Positions 11,641-23,145 are shown, numbered from the stretch's first letter. The stretch: 64,000 nt of DNA from Lumbricus rubellus (GCA_945859605.1 OX243812.1:44302509-44366508); one strand, 5' to 3'. The notes: generated from the sequence alone by a model not told the origin. Translations and numbers: made by a program.

Positions 11641-11929
11641 GATTAGGCCTAAGCTTATATATTTTATATCCATAGTAGCATGGGCGGAGTTTATCAGGGC
11701 TAGGGGGCTAAACCCCCAAGAATCCACCGACTTCACAATGTATCAATAAGGACGCCCAAGGCTAAAAATAATGGCACTTGTGGGGAAAACAAAAGACCTA
11801 GACTGTGAGTTGCTGGCCACCAGCCATGGGCGGAGTTTGGTCTCAGCTTTTGGGGGGGGGGTGGGGCTAAATCAATGTTCCGCGGATCTCTATAATAGTC
11901 AAGTTAACTTCAAAACAGCAGGCCGTTGA

Positions 11930-12730
11930 TAATCAAAATGATGGACTTAAGACATCCGAAAATCGTTGGTAACACTAGAATAAATGTTCGTGTGTCCTTA
12001 GACACCCGAAAATAGTTGATAATACAGGAATCAAAGTGATGTCCTTAGACACCCGAAAATCGTTGATAGCAATAGAATCAAAATGATGTCCTTAGACACC
12101 CGAAAATCGTTGGTAACACTGAAATCAAAATGATGTTCTTAGACAACCAAAAGTCGTTTATAATACTGGAACTAAAATGATGTCCTTAGACACCCGAAAA
12201 TCGTTGAATCAAAATGATGTCCTTAAACACCCGAAATTTTTTGATAACCCTTGAATCAAAATGATGTCCTTAGACACCCGAAAAACGTTGCATGGTAGCA
12301 CTAAAATCAAAATGATGTCCTTAGACACCCGAAAATCGCTGATAACTCTAGAATCAAAATGTCATTAGACACCCGAAAATCGTTGAATCAAAATGATGGC
12401 CTTTGACACTCGAAAATCGTTGGTAACAATGGAATTAAAATAATGTCCGTAGACACCCGAAAATCGTTGATAATATTGGAATCAAAACGATTTCCTTAGA
12501 CAACCAAAAATCGTTGAATCAAAATGATGTCCTTAGACATCCGAAAATAGTTGAATCAAAATGATGGCCCTTAGACACCAGAAAATCGTTAGTAACACTG
12601 GAATCAAAATGATGTTCTTAGACACCCGAAAGTCGTTGATAATACTGGAATTAAAATGATGTCCTTATACACCCGAAAATCGTTGATAACACTTGAGTCA
12701 AAATGATTTCATTAGACATCCGAAAAAAGT
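11930..12730 (+). repeat. 47-bp minisatellite, 18 diverged units
   Basis: Each unit contains AATCAAAATGATGTCC, TTAGACACCCGAAAATCG and usually TTGATAACACTGG. At least four units lack about 10 bases between CGTTG and AATC, giving a 37-bp variant that recurs non-adjacently. No coding sense. Confidence 0.9.
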
Positions 12731-13293
12731 GCTTATTAAGTGATGTACAATGAAAAGCAAATTTCTGTCCATGGTAACGGTCTCTGTTGTCAAAGACCCT
12801 GGTCAAATCGGATCCATCCATCACTCGATGTGCTGTTATACTTTTACAATAAAGTAGGCCTATGGATAACATGTATACTCCAGAGGAAATGGAATCAAGC
12901 AATAATGTTGAATATTCTTCAACCTATTAAAGATACTGCAGCTCCTGAACTACATTTTACCAGTCAAAAGGCTGTGGGTTACTGGCCTACTTAGAGTAGA
13001 ACTGCATGACTCTTTTTTACTGCGGTAGTCAGTAGAATAGCATGGCCGCTTACCGCGGTTAGAAGACGACTAATATAGCAGTGAAAGCCTAGTGCATGCT
13101 CATAAGGTATGCGGAAAGATACATTTTGACATAGTGGAAAACTGGAAATTTTAGTGGGGATAAATGACAGTACACTCTACTTTTGCGGTGGCCCGCTAAA
13201 CATTTTAATTATCAAATAAGCGACGGCTTAAAAATTGAAATTTAGATTACTAAATAAACATAGATTGATGATCAAGCGTCTGTTGCAGCTGTT

Positions 13294-13570
13294 TCCGGGT
13301 GTCTAAGGACATCACTTTGATTTCAGTGTTATCAACGATTTTCGGGTGTCTAAGGTCATCATTTTGATTCCAGTTTTATCAACGATTTTCGGGCGTCTAA
13401 GTACATCATTTTGATTTTAGTGTTATCAACGATTTTCGTGTGTCTAAAGACATCATTTTGATTCCAGTGTTATCATCGATTTTCGGGTGTCTAAGCACAT
13501 CAGTTTGATTCCAATGTTATCAACGATTTTCGGGTGTCTAAGGACATCATTTTGATTCCAGTGTTAAAAA
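13294..13570 (-). repeat. Inverted 47-bp minisatellite, 6 units
   Basis: Reverse complement of the 11930-12730 unit, with the core CGATTTTCGGGTGTCTAAG. Together the arrays form the inner arms of the foldback element, separated by about 560 bases of unrelated sequence. Confidence 0.9.
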
Positions 13571-13787
13571 CGACCTGCTGTTTTGAAGTTGACTTGACTA
13601 TTATAGAGATCCACGGAACATTGTTTTAGCCCCCCCAAGAGCCGAGACCAAACTCCGCCCATACATAGTAGCCTAGTCTTGGCATGTCTTGATGTATTTT
13701 CATTCGTTTCTTGCAAGTAGGCCTAGCCTATCAATTGAGAGAAACTCGGTCATTATTGGCATTCTCTTTCTAATTGTAGGCTAATTG

Positions 13788-13860
13788 TAATTGAAAATTT
13801 ATATAGTGCCGCTCACAGATTCAGTAGCGACCACGACCGATGATTCTGGACTGTATGATG
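13788..13860 (-). mobile_element. CR1/L2-type LINE 3' tail fragment
   Basis: AATTTATATAGTGCCGCTCA followed by GATTCAGTAGCG matches the 3' end of the minus-strand LINE at 25670-25730. Confidence 0.65.
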
Positions 13861-14381
13861 ACAAAATTTAATGGATATGGAAAGCTCGAGGAAGGGCCCA
13901 ACGTCGATATTCGTTAAGAATAGCGACGTCGGACATTTTAACCTGTCTATAAAAGGCAGAAAACCAGAGAAGAAGATAACAAACTAAAGCCTTTGTTTAA
14001 GAAATTAGGAGTTAACCACTGAAATTTCTTTAAGAACTATATTTCTCTCATTTCAAGAGACAAGTGAGAACGACGGAGCTGCGTACCGTAGCTTTTCTTT
14101 TATGACATTACTGTTGAAAGGTCATTATATAGTTCTTAAGTTAGAACTATGGTAATAATAATAAGTGTCTGCGATTTCAACCAATTCATAAATTGATAGT
14201 TTGAGCTAATAAATCTGACGTGTGCGAAAACATTGCAAAATTTCGACGACAATGACTTCGTATCGGCCTATTAATGTTGCAGCATTCTCGTTTTTTTCCC
14301 TCATCTCCAAAAATGCGGGTCCCAAAACCTGCGGGCCCGGGTGCTGCAGCATCCTTAGCACCTATCCTAATGCGGGCCTGC
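13861..14381. other. No gene seen
   Basis: Unique-looking AT-rich sequence. No supported feature. Confidence 0.35.
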
Positions 14382-14500
14382 ATGTACGTGAGACACAGTT
14401 GACATGGTCCGAGAAAGAAAGAACTGGGTCCAGAGTGAAACCCAAGTCACGAACTGTGGGAGAGAAATGGACATCAGGAAACAAAGTGCGGAGGTGTAAC
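14382..14500 (-). mobile_element. CR1/L2-type LINE ORF2 fragment
   Basis: Closely matches the minus-strand LINE at about 26310-26425, sharing AGAACTGGGTCCAGAG and GAGAGAAATGGA-type words. The piece is about 120 bases with both ends truncated. Confidence 0.75.
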
Positions 14501-14936
14501 GTATGTACAACAGAGTCGTAATGTACTGTTACGTTTATTACTAAACTACGATAAGCTATGGTACTAGAAACGTGTAGGTTACAAGATCTGACATTGTTGA
14601 GCTATCCTCTCAGCGTCTGACTACCGAATGCGGCGCGCTACATTGCACATGTCCAGACTCGCATTCGTACGTACCGCGGTAGGCGTGGTCTAATGACAAT
14701 GTCCAATAGCGATGCGGCTACACCTGTCACATCTCCAACATAAATCAGTTACATGAACAGACAGTGAAATCTATAATGTTTCTAGAACTTCCAATATGAT
14801 ATCTCACTTTTGGAGAGTGTAGATATTTTATTATTTTTTTTGCAGAAATAATAACACTATGACAACATTCTGTAGAGAAGCCAAAATCAGTCAACCTACA
14901 ATGTCCTACATGCTTTAATGAAAAATAGAAAATCTG
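14501..14936. other. 3' flank of the host gene's last exon; possible polyadenylation signal
   Basis: No coding sequence. On the minus strand an AATAAA hexamer (TTTATT on the plus strand) lies near 14827-14833, about 105 bases past the stop at 14937, a plausible polyadenylation signal. Confidence 0.35.
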
Positions 14937-15020
14937 CTATTCAGTCTGGTTCCCTCTAAGTGGCTTGGGCACTTGAAAATTGTCTTCTTGAAGCACCATC
15001 AGCATCGATCTGTCCAAATA
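14937..15020 (-). CDS. Host HEAT-like gene, terminal exon
   Basis: Acceptor ATTTACAG precedes an open frame of 27 codons that ends in TAG at 14937-14939. The peptide begins YLDRSMLMVLQEDN and ends PKPLRGNQTE. It enters in phase 0, matching the phase-0 donor of the exon at 25176-25259. The stop and the downstream AATAAA suggest the gene's 3' end. The joint to the previous exon spans about 10 kb, so an additional exon cannot be excluded. Confidence 0.6.
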   Translation of the reverse strand, partial: YLDRSMLMVLQEDNFQVPKPLRGNQTE

Positions 15021-15299
15021 CTGTAAATACCTGGAGAAAAAAAGCACAATTTAATTATTGTGTCTGTATAAATTTATATAGCACTTTTCAATCAAGTCTC
15101 AAAGACACTAGGTTACCAGGTTATTATTTTATCCTTTTTGTCACATAAAATTATGAGGTCAAACCAGAGAGACTCTATTGCAATGCTTATTCTGACGACA
15201 ACCGAGCCCGAGCAAAAACATACAATAGAACCCTTGATCCTAGCTTAGTTTTGATTATTTTTTAGTCTGAATAAACTAATACAAAACAATCAGTACAAT

Positions 15300-15664
15300 T
15301 CTGATGTGGTGCAGCTGACATATGATAACCCAAGTGATGAAAAGAACTACGAGACTGCTGTAAGCAAATTTCAAGCATAATGCGTCCCGCGAAAGAATGT
15401 CGTGTACGAGCGATTCCAGTTCTGGCAGCTAACACAGTCTCAGAAGCCTACAGTACTGTCCAACTTCATCATCCACTTAACAATCATAACACAAGCTGTG
15501 GCAACTGTGGAGATATCCACCCTTCCAAGTCCTGGCCAGAATTTGAGAGGCAATACAACGCCTGCTCCAAACCAAATCACCTCACGGTGCAGTGTTGCTT
15601 AATAACTCATGCAGCAAGAGATCTCACAGGCGCACATCCCCTCCTTCTCCTCCTCCACCCATGA
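15300..15664 (+). mobile_element. Ty3/gypsy-type retrotransposon, gag relic
   Basis: The frame from about 15300 carries SDVVQLTYDNPSDEKNYETA, then YERFQFWQLTQSQ, the start of a gypsy-type gag core. After a frame change, 15500-15600 encodes a degenerate zinc-knuckle region with CGNCGDIHPSK and CSKPNHLTVQC, as in metazoan gypsy gag. An in-frame stop near 15379 and the frame change make it non-functional. Its pol continuation is at 16400-16900, separated by the 264-bp element and other sequence. Confidence 0.7.
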
Positions 15665-15739
15665 CGTCTCATTAGAAACACCTAAATTGAAGCATCTGTT
15701 CATCTCCTCATGCAACCTGAGCCCGTATGTATGAGACGG

Positions 15740-16003
15740 CAGGGGTTATTTTAACGAGCAGCTGGACACAAAGTGTGTACCGGTAGCTGGAAAAGAAATT
15801 TGTGCAGTTGAAAATAAGATTTTGTGCAGTAACTCATAGTGTTATAGTGAACAAAGGACTAAAAAAGGGTCATCAGTTTTTTGGGGGCTGGGAAAATTTC
15901 AAAATGGTAATATTTTCACGGGATTTCGACGATCAAACATTTGGTCCTGACGACTAAAAAGGTCGTTTTGTGCAGTTCTAAAAATTTCTTAGAATAACCC
16001 CTG
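15740..16003. mobile_element. hAT-like MITE, 264 bp
   Basis: The tips are CAGGGGTTATTTTAA and, reverse complemented, CAGGGGTTATTCTAAG. The duplication is TGAGACGG (15732-15739) and TGAGATGG (16004-16011), 7 of 8 bases. It contains GACGACTAAAAAGGTCGTTTTG-like words and poly-G runs but no coding sequence. Confidence 0.8.
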
Positions 16004-16399
16004 TGAGATGGTGTATCTCTTACTCCTAACTTAAGTAAATCTGGCCTATGCTGAAATAGTGGGTTAATTCCGTATGCATGGGTCGAGATTAGTGAGTTAT
16101 GCTAGGTATAACGCTACTCCAAGTCAGATGTAAGAGTAGTCGGCTACACCCAGCCTGAACAATAGGCGACTGTCTCTTGCTGGACAGCGTTAACAATAGA
16201 CGGATGTCTTTAGGTCATACCGTAATTTGTTAAATCTTTTATGCATGCGCGCTCAACTATAGTGTCATGCATCGTTGGGCACAAGTTACGTCCAGATTAA
16301 CTATGCCGCTTGCTATTCGGCCTCCATGCATACCGCAGAAGGCCAACAGCTATGTCGGGAATAGTTATGTCTAGAGTAGCACTTACACCTGTATTAGCC

Positions 16400-16906
16400 T
16401 ATGCCTGGTCACATTCATATGGCCCTGAGCAATAGGGAAGACACCTGTTGGTATAGAGAGTTAGACAAACAGGGAACGCAAATCAATTGCAAGCTTGGCA
16501 GCGGTGCCGAGGCCAATGTAATGTCTGCCGCAGTGTTTTCCCTGGTCAAGAACCTACCCATTCTTCGCTCCACCTTAGTTATACATCAACACAACCATCA
16601 GACTCATTGGTGTAGCCATCATGTGTTTGAAATTTAGACAGCAGTCACATCCAGTTGAGTTCCTCATCGTGAAGCACAGGGCTGCCACCATGCTAGGCTT
16701 TCCCACATGTGCACAACTGGACATATTCAGGCTGGTTGATGGGATTAACTTTGACCCAACCAGCAACCTCATGGCAGAATATGCAGATACCTTTGACAGG
16801 CTGGGATGCTTCCCTGGAGAGCACCACATCACCACTGACTTATTTATCAATCTCACCTGTCATCTACCCACCATGCCGAGCCCATTATCACTTTAACCGT
16901 AGCTAG
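16400..16906 (+). mobile_element. Ty3/gypsy-type retrotransposon, protease and pre-RT relic
   Basis: The translation INCKLGSGAEANVMSAAVF is a gypsy-type aspartic protease active-site region in which the usual DTGA or DSGA reads GSGA, so the catalytic Asp is lost. After a frameshift near 16610, it continues with HPVEFLIVKHRAATMLGF and AEYADTFDRLGCFPGEHHI. This is the protease C-terminus and the segment just before RT. No RT, RNase H, integrase or LTRs follow. It pairs with the gag relic at 15300. Confidence 0.75.
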
Positions 16907-17312
16907 AGCAGAAACTTAAAGGCCAAGTTCGACATTCCAGATTCTACCAAGAGAATCTGGAATGGACAAAAAGTGGCCCGCGAGGCCTCCCACAATGGCT
17001 CGCCAGGCCTCAACAATGGCACTCATCTCTCAAAGAATTTAAAAAATATATGAAAAATTGACAATTTGGACAGGATAGAACATATAATCATTTTCTATTA
17101 CAAATTATTTTATTTTGAAGTCTATTAACATCAAACATAATATTTTACTTTGAATTAATTATAACAATTTTCATATGCTTTTAGTTGATTAAATTGTAGC
17201 ATTGCGGCCCCCTAAATGCCCTAATGTCCTTTAACTAAGAAAAAGTGACCCTCGTGCCCTCCAACTTAGAAAAAGTGGCCATACAGTCAAAAAAGGTCGG
17301 GAACCACTGGTG
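16907..17312. mobile_element. Possible hAT-like element right end
   Basis: The sequence ends AAAGGTCGGGAACCACTG at about 17311. Its reverse complement, CAGTGGTTCCCGACC, is a typical hAT tip, and AAAAAGTGGCC/GTGACC words repeat upstream. No matching left tip or target duplication was found. Confidence 0.4.
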
Positions 17313-17494
17313 TATAGTGTATACCCAAGACCTTTCCACTGACTTGGTGGCAGAGTCTTGACCAGTGTATACTAATATAATATTATTCACATATATCTAC
17401 ACACACACACTGTTATATATGTTTGAATGTATTCTAAACTTGGGCAATAGCTAGCTACTGTGTGCAGAAGATAATAATTATATGCTCATTCTTT

Positions 17495-17605
17495 AATTTC
17501 CGTTATTGTTATGAGCGAAAAAGGCCTGTATAGCTTCCGCTTGCTCACGGTCAAGGCAAATTGTTAGGTCGTACTTTTGCATGGTTCCAACAAAATACAA
17601 ATTCC
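17495..17605. repeat. About 110-bp direct repeat, copy 1
   Basis: Shares ATTGTTAGGTCGTACTTTTG and GCTTCC.CTTGCTCACG words with 18380-18490, in the same orientation about 885 bases apart. It could be the ends of an LTR-like element or a segmental duplication. Confidence 0.6.
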
Positions 17606-18185
17606 ATGGTTCTCTGTACTAGGCATATGCGCACCTTCATTACAATGACCACTGGATTGATTGATGGAGTAGGGGTACAAAGCTGTACAGTTGTAAGGCT
17701 TTGACATTGTTGAATATAAAACAAACAACTGACATTTCGATTACCTAAATATTGAGATGCATATAAATGCAAGACACGATATGTTACCATGCAAGGAACT
17801 ATTATAAGTATAGCTGACCAGTTGAGATACCCAAATATAAACAGCCCTGGCCCATTAGGAGGGACGATGTACTGATTATTTACATGTATTATATAAACAA
17901 AGGAAGAAAGTGGTGCCTATTGCTATGAAAATGAGCATGCACTAGCATTGTTCAAGCCTTTCAAGTAACGGCTTGGTACTCCCACACCACAATGAATTCA
18001 ACCGAGTGTTTACTACAATGGCGATGCACATCTGCTGCTCCATTGTTTGGCTGACAGGTATAGGTATTAGGGTCATTCCTCTGACCATTGGTATTGGTAT
18101 AGCTAGTCCCCGGGGATAATCTAGGCCAATTGTTGACCAGCTTATCTGGCTTGCATGGAGTCCTAGGCAGATTAGCTAGTTCGTG

Positions 18186-18316
18186 TATACCTGCGTATAC
18201 AAACTATACATATATTTATATACACACACAACCCCACACATATGCGTATATATATATGTAATTATGTGTATATATAATATATCGCCCATTGCCATTGATT
18301 CATATATATATATATA

Positions 18317-18360
<44 letters not shown>
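18186..18360. repeat. TA-rich microsatellite
   Basis: Runs of ATAT with CACACA at about 18220-18240. The YIYIYI-type frames here are repeat translations. Confidence 0.85.
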
Positions 18361-18364
<4 letters not shown>

Positions 18365-18379
18365 TTCCCAATATTTACC

Positions 18380-18490
18380 AATTTGTTCAAAATTTCAATT
18401 GCTATGAGCAAAAAAGGCCCGTATGGCTTCCTCTTGCTCACGATCAACACGAATTGTTAGGTCGTACTTTTGCATGGTTGAAATAAATAC
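18380..18490. repeat. About 110-bp direct repeat, copy 2
   Basis: Second copy of the 17495-17605 repeat, about 90 percent identical by eye. Confidence 0.6.
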
Positions 18491-18734
18491 AAGCTTGTCA
18501 GTTCTATGGTAGGCATTACATGCACAAATCCATTTATAACTGCACATTTTGTGTACAACTGCACATTAAAAAAGCCCTGCCGACAGGCTGACACTCTTTG
18601 TGCACTGTTTTGCCTTCTGACAATCCCAATTTTGTTTCAATTATTCAGACGATATCAGTTAGGAACTCACATGGCGGTTCTACTACCTGTAGGAAGTTCA
18701 AAGGTTTCACCGTCCCCAAAATTATTACGAATCC

Positions 18735-19430
18735 TCAGAAAGAGCTTTGGTGGTTACTGCAGAAATGACACATTTTCTTGAACGCTTTGTACCTGAAGAT
18801 AGACTTCAGAATTCGAAGGTCGCTGGATGGTGTTGTTATTGTGTTTGGACAAGACATATGCTTCTGTGCATGCCAAACTAGGAAACAATTTGATGTCTCT
18901 AACTGACATTTCTTCTGGTCTGTAAAAAAGAATTGTTCCTTGAACATCAAGACTCTGATTAAATACAATATCTTTGCCATCCATCTGACCTCATGTACTG
19001 CCCTGGGTGCCATAGATCGGATTCAACGTGATGGAATTTTACTAAGAAAGGCAACAATGAGTTGAAGTATTCCGTGGTAGTCTTCTCAATGTTGCTTGCT
19101 AAATTAATAATTTTTGACGAATTAATTTCGATCAAGTCTGAGTTGATGAGTGCTGCCAAAATATTTTTACATTTCGGATCCTGAATTGTTGTCTGGAGGT
19201 GACTTGCAACAGCATCCATGAATGGCGAGCCCTCAGAGACCTACTTTTAACAGTGTGATGTCTGATGGGCCACTTGTTGATGGTGCAAATGATTGTTTGA
19301 AATCATGACCATGCATCACATGATGCTGACAAGCAAAATACAGTAGGTCTTTTTCAGAATAGTATCTGAGCTTAATGTTGCAATGTCGAAGTACATCACT
19401 TTGACTCTGTCTATACTCTATAGCCACAAT
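18735..19430 (-). pseudogene. Degenerate coding remnant, not recognised
   Basis: Three consecutive minus-strand frames (19427-19233, 19219-18959, 18984-18754) each look protein-like in composition, with pieces such as IINLASNIEKTTTEYF and DIVFNQSLDVQGTILFY. They lie in three different frames, which is the pattern of a decayed ORF. I do not recognise the protein. A mobile-element origin is more likely than a host exon because no splice sites frame the pieces. Confidence 0.35.
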
Positions 19431-19549
19431 CTTTCTGCAGAATCACAACAGCTTGTCTCGTTTTTCGCCTGTGTCATGATTTAACCTTTGTACTCCGAGA
19501 GTAAATAATTCACTTCATAGTTCATACATGTAACTTTGTTACCAGTAGC

Positions 19550-19929
19550 CATAGGCGAAGATTTGGTCCAGAAGTTGAGGGGTGGGACGAATGAGCGGCC
19601 GAAAGACGATCGCCGAGGGACGGCTGAGTCGTTGACGATATTTTCATCGATCACATTTTTCTTACGCCCTTTTTTAGTCGTTTTGTCGAAATCTAATGAA
19701 AATATACTATTTTCCCAACCAAAATGGAAGATGACCTTTTTTCTACCCTACTTATATTTAACAGATTTACCGATATTATCCTAACACTCTCGAAATTTCC
19801 GATGCTAGTTTGGGTATATTTCTGAACTGTTGGGAGATATGAGCATGTGTTTGTGGTGGGGAGGGGGGGGGGGGAAACGGTCCCCCAGCACAAACATTGG
19901 TGGACCGTCCCCATAAGTCTCCGTCCATG
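19550..19929. mobile_element. Non-autonomous DNA element, 380 bp, CATAGGCG/CATGGACG tips
   Basis: The left tip is CATAGGCGAAGATTTGG and the reverse-complemented right tip is CATGGACGGAGACTTATG. The flanks are CCAGTAGC (19542-19549) and CCAGTAGT (19930-19937), 7 of 8 bases. A G run lies near the right end, as in the 7979 and 22972 elements. Confidence 0.7.
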
Positions 19930-19979
19930 CCAGTAGTATACTGGCAATCTATCAAATAAGCTGCTTTGCAGTATTACCA

Positions 19980-20130
19980 GAAGGGATCTTCCCATCCATC
20001 GAAAGCATTACTATCAACTTAGAAACAGCTATATCCGTAAATTTATCCCTTCCCTCTTACTATTTAAAAATGACCCAAAGGCCGTGCATACCCTTATTTT
20101 TAAAAAAGTATTTCATTAAAAGAATAATAA
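19980..20130 (+). mobile_element. Probable LINE C-terminal fragment
   Basis: One frame reads LRNSYIRKFIPSLLLFKND and ends at a stop near 20118. The composition suggests a retrotransposon ORF end. No diagnostic motif. Confidence 0.25.
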
Positions 20131-21165
20131 CATCAGCTTCTCTCTACAGACTGAAGTGAGCAATGCGTGTATGACAACCTCTATCACTAAATCACAGCCG
20201 AATGTTGACGTAATGTACAGTCGGGGTGCTGTAATATATATCACCTTGTCGCGCGACCTCTAAACTTTGAGCAATTTCAACAAAATTTGGTAGGAATCAT
20301 TGACACATGATACATAACAGAATAAAAGGGTACCGGCACGAATTTGTCAAACTTTATTTTTCCCCATGGATTTGTGGACCACACTAGTGTATATATATGT
20401 AAATACAGGGGTATACGTAAAGATTCTGCCTCCAAGTGAGTGGGAAGATCTTGGGAACACGACCTAGCTAATCTGAATAGGACTTCAGCAAGTCAGCTAA
20501 GTAGGTGTACAGTCGACCTAGATTCTTCCCCCTTGGGACATACCAACGGTCATCCCTGTGATCATTAGTGGAATTATCTTGGTACCTGTCGGCCAAACTT
20601 CAAGCAGACGCTCGTTGGTTCTATAAGCCACGCCAATCATACCATTCTACGGAGAGAAACGGGAATGTCGAGCTTGGCCTTTAAGAGCATTTTCAAATTT
20701 TTTCAACTTTTTGTGGAACCCCTGTGCTTGTCTCGCGGAACCCTTGGGTTGGGATACGCTGGCCTAAATACTGCTATTATTTTTCTTCTATGCCATTAAA
20801 TTCCGTGTTTCAGTGTATTTCGATGTGGATGGACTTGGGCTCGGACTTGATTGTTAGTGACTTGACTCAACCTACGTGGACTCTGACTTGGCTCAGATGG
20901 ATTTGACTACATCAATAGCTTTTACCTGGAGTTATAGCTTTCAACTCGAGCACGAAATATTCTTGCACCAAGTAGCTCACTCAGACGAGCAATACACTCA
21001 TTGGCTGCTGTTGAGACCGGATGTTTACCTGAAGCCTATAAAAACAGAGTTCAACTTAGCAATGAAATTCATTAACAACAAGTGAAATAGTTTACAAAAT
21101 TTATGGCTATAGATTGGTCTTTGCATAAAAAGTTCAAAACATTACACTTGTACACGGTGGTTTGG
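20131..21165. other. No gene seen
   Basis: Open frames at 20724-20906 and 20876-21085 lack motifs, and I found no paired termini. Confidence 0.35.
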
Positions 21166-21340
21166 CTTTCATTCATACATTCATTCGGACATTTATATAG
21201 CGCTCCTTCAAGTAAAAAAAAATACTTAGAGGCGCTCCCGACTCCAGCATGCCCAAAAAGAACAGTTTTAAGTTTAGCAAGGAACGATCCTGGTAGAGTC
21301 CCAGGGTGTAGGCGTAGCTCAAAAAGAAGGCTATTCCAGA
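21166..21340 (-). mobile_element. CR1/L2-type LINE 3' end fragment
   Basis: The minus strand reads VWNSLLFELRLHPGTLPG followed by the 3' block AGCGCTATATAAATG. It is nearly identical to 3590-3740. Its upstream side stops abruptly at the element tip at 21341. Confidence 0.85.
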
Positions 21341-22303
21341 CCAATGTTCCCTCTAATTTTTTCTAGTCTGTGTGCGCATAAAATTTATCTTGTGCAACAA
21401 TTTGTAAGGAAAGTTACATTTTGTGCACATGTGTATTGGTGAATGGTGAGTGACTGAGGAGTTGGCACTTGGCAGATAATTGTTTCTTATTTGCAGTGTC
21501 TTCAACCCACTAGGCCTAGTAGTCATAGTTATACTAAGTAACTAACTAAGTACACTACAAGTACAACTAACTAGAAAAGGCAGCTTCATATGTCGCATTT
21601 GACGATTTAATAAATTTAACATGTGAAAAAGACTACTTTGCTTATTAAAACTAGTATCTTTCAGAGACCTAATGTGACGTCTATTAGTACATTATGAATA
21701 AATCCCCTCGTACTCGGTTGGGGGATGGATGTAGCAGACTCAAATGGATGGTCCAACTGTTCCAACAGTCTAAATATATATATTTTAGTATAGGAATAAT
21801 GTTGCAACTTGTAAGTTCTGCCGTGGTGACGGCGTGGTCTAACCTTTAGTCCTTTACAATTTCTCTCTTCGATCCTTCGCATTTACCCATTCACAATAGA
21901 CTCTGTCCAGATCAATTAGGCTACGCCTCCACCCAGAAGATAACTTTTAGTGCGCATCAGCATGTCAAGATGGTCTTCCTCTAATCGATTCCTTATCTTG
22001 GTCTTCAAAGCATTCATTAAACTAAACCCCCGCTCGCAGTCCACACTAGTAGGCCAGTCAAAAATACGGCAAATTCATCATGAACCCGGACATTTATTAT
22101 GGCAGACCTTTTTTGGTAGAATATTGTACGGAAACACCTTCTTAACCTACAGTAAAAATCCGAATGAATTCAAACATGGGGAAATGTGTTTAAATTGGTA
22201 AAGATTATGACGCTTATCACCAGCTTATTGGGGCCGTTCCGAAGCTGTTTTGTTTATGGGCGTGGCCTATATGGGATATAAATAGAGTTGGTCGTCTGCT
22301 TAT

Positions 22304-22433
22304 CAGAGTTGCCACTGAGGTTTCAGAAATAAGCCCAGATTTCCTTATGAAAACCCCAGATTTTGCCTAGATAAACCCAGAAACCCAGACGGCCAAAAAA
22401 CCGAACCTAGTGGAAAAAACCCAGCAGTTGCTG
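22304..22433. mobile_element. Short relative of the 2290-3400 element
   Basis: CAGAGTTGCCACTGAGGTTT at the left and AACCCAGCAGTTGCTG at the right resemble the tips at 2290 and 3400, with the same AAACCCAGA words between. No convincing target duplication. Confidence 0.55.
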
Positions 22434-22971
22434 CTCACAAATAAATTTCAAATTTTAAATATTTCCCCATATCGCTTTTTCTTCGGATTTCTACCACATA
22501 TTCTTTAGTCTATTTTGAAACTTTTCGTGCAAAAATTTGCCTGCCATAGTAAATGTCCGGGTTTAAGACTTAATTGACCGGACTATAGGCCTAGATGCCA
22601 GAAAAGTTTTTGAATGCTAGATAATGTGCATCTTGCTAGAAATGTGGCGTTTTAAGAAGTCAAGCTTCCATGACGTCTCCCACATTCTTCCAGTCGTAAA
22701 CTCTCCTGCAGTTCTTGCATCACGGCACACCAAACAAACGACACCAACGTCCTCCTCAAAAGAAAAAAAAATTCACCAAGTGTCGATCGCGACTTACTAT
22801 GCGATTGTGTTGACTCTGTTTCAACGACCTCGTTCAACCATTCACTTTTAAATGCGGTCGCAGTTCGTTTTCGCTTCAAGGACTGCGACATTGTTTATAA
22901 ACTAGACCTGAAGCGAGCTCGATTTAATATTTAATAGATGTATTCACAATCTGAACTTCAGAAGTCAGAAG

Positions 22972-23145
22972 CATGGGCGGAGTTTGGTTTCGGTTTTTTT
23001 TTTTGGGGGGGGGGCTAACCCCGAGTCTGGGCCTTATTGGGAGGGCTAAGCCCGAAAAAGGATACCATTTTCATGGTGAAAAGGTTGAATCTGGGCCTTC
23101 TAGGAGGGGCTTAGCCCCCCTAGCCCCTGATAAACTCCGGCCATG
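22972..23145. mobile_element. MITE, 174 bp, CATGGGCGGAGTTT tips
   Basis: The left tip is CATGGGCGGAGTTTGGTTTC and the reverse-complemented right tip is CATGGCCGGAGTTTATCAGG. A perfect 8-bp duplication GTCAGAAG lies at 22964-22971 and 23146-23153. The two tip types match those of the 11679-13663 foldback element in opposite orientation, so this is a minimal member of that group. Confidence 0.9.

Larger units (their letters stand above)
11679..13663. mobile_element. Foldback element with opposed 47-bp minisatellite arms
   Basis: The tips are CATGGGCGGAGTTTATCAGG and, reverse complemented, TATGGGCGGAGTTTGGTCTC. The perfect 8-bp duplication CATAGTAG is at 11671-11678 and 13664-13671. A second internal copy of the right-type tip, CATGGGCGGAGTTTGGTCTC, is at 11825. 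From it and from the right end inward, unique flanks, G runs and tandem arrays are mirrored. The arrays occupy 11930-12730 (18 units) and 13294-13570 (6 units, reverse). The 174-bp element at 22972 has the same two tip types. Confidence 0.85.

Noticed and set aside
11930..12730. CRISPR-like array
   Set aside because: Units are diverged and contiguous with no unique spacers, and the array has an inverted partner; it is a transposon minisatellite in an animal genome.
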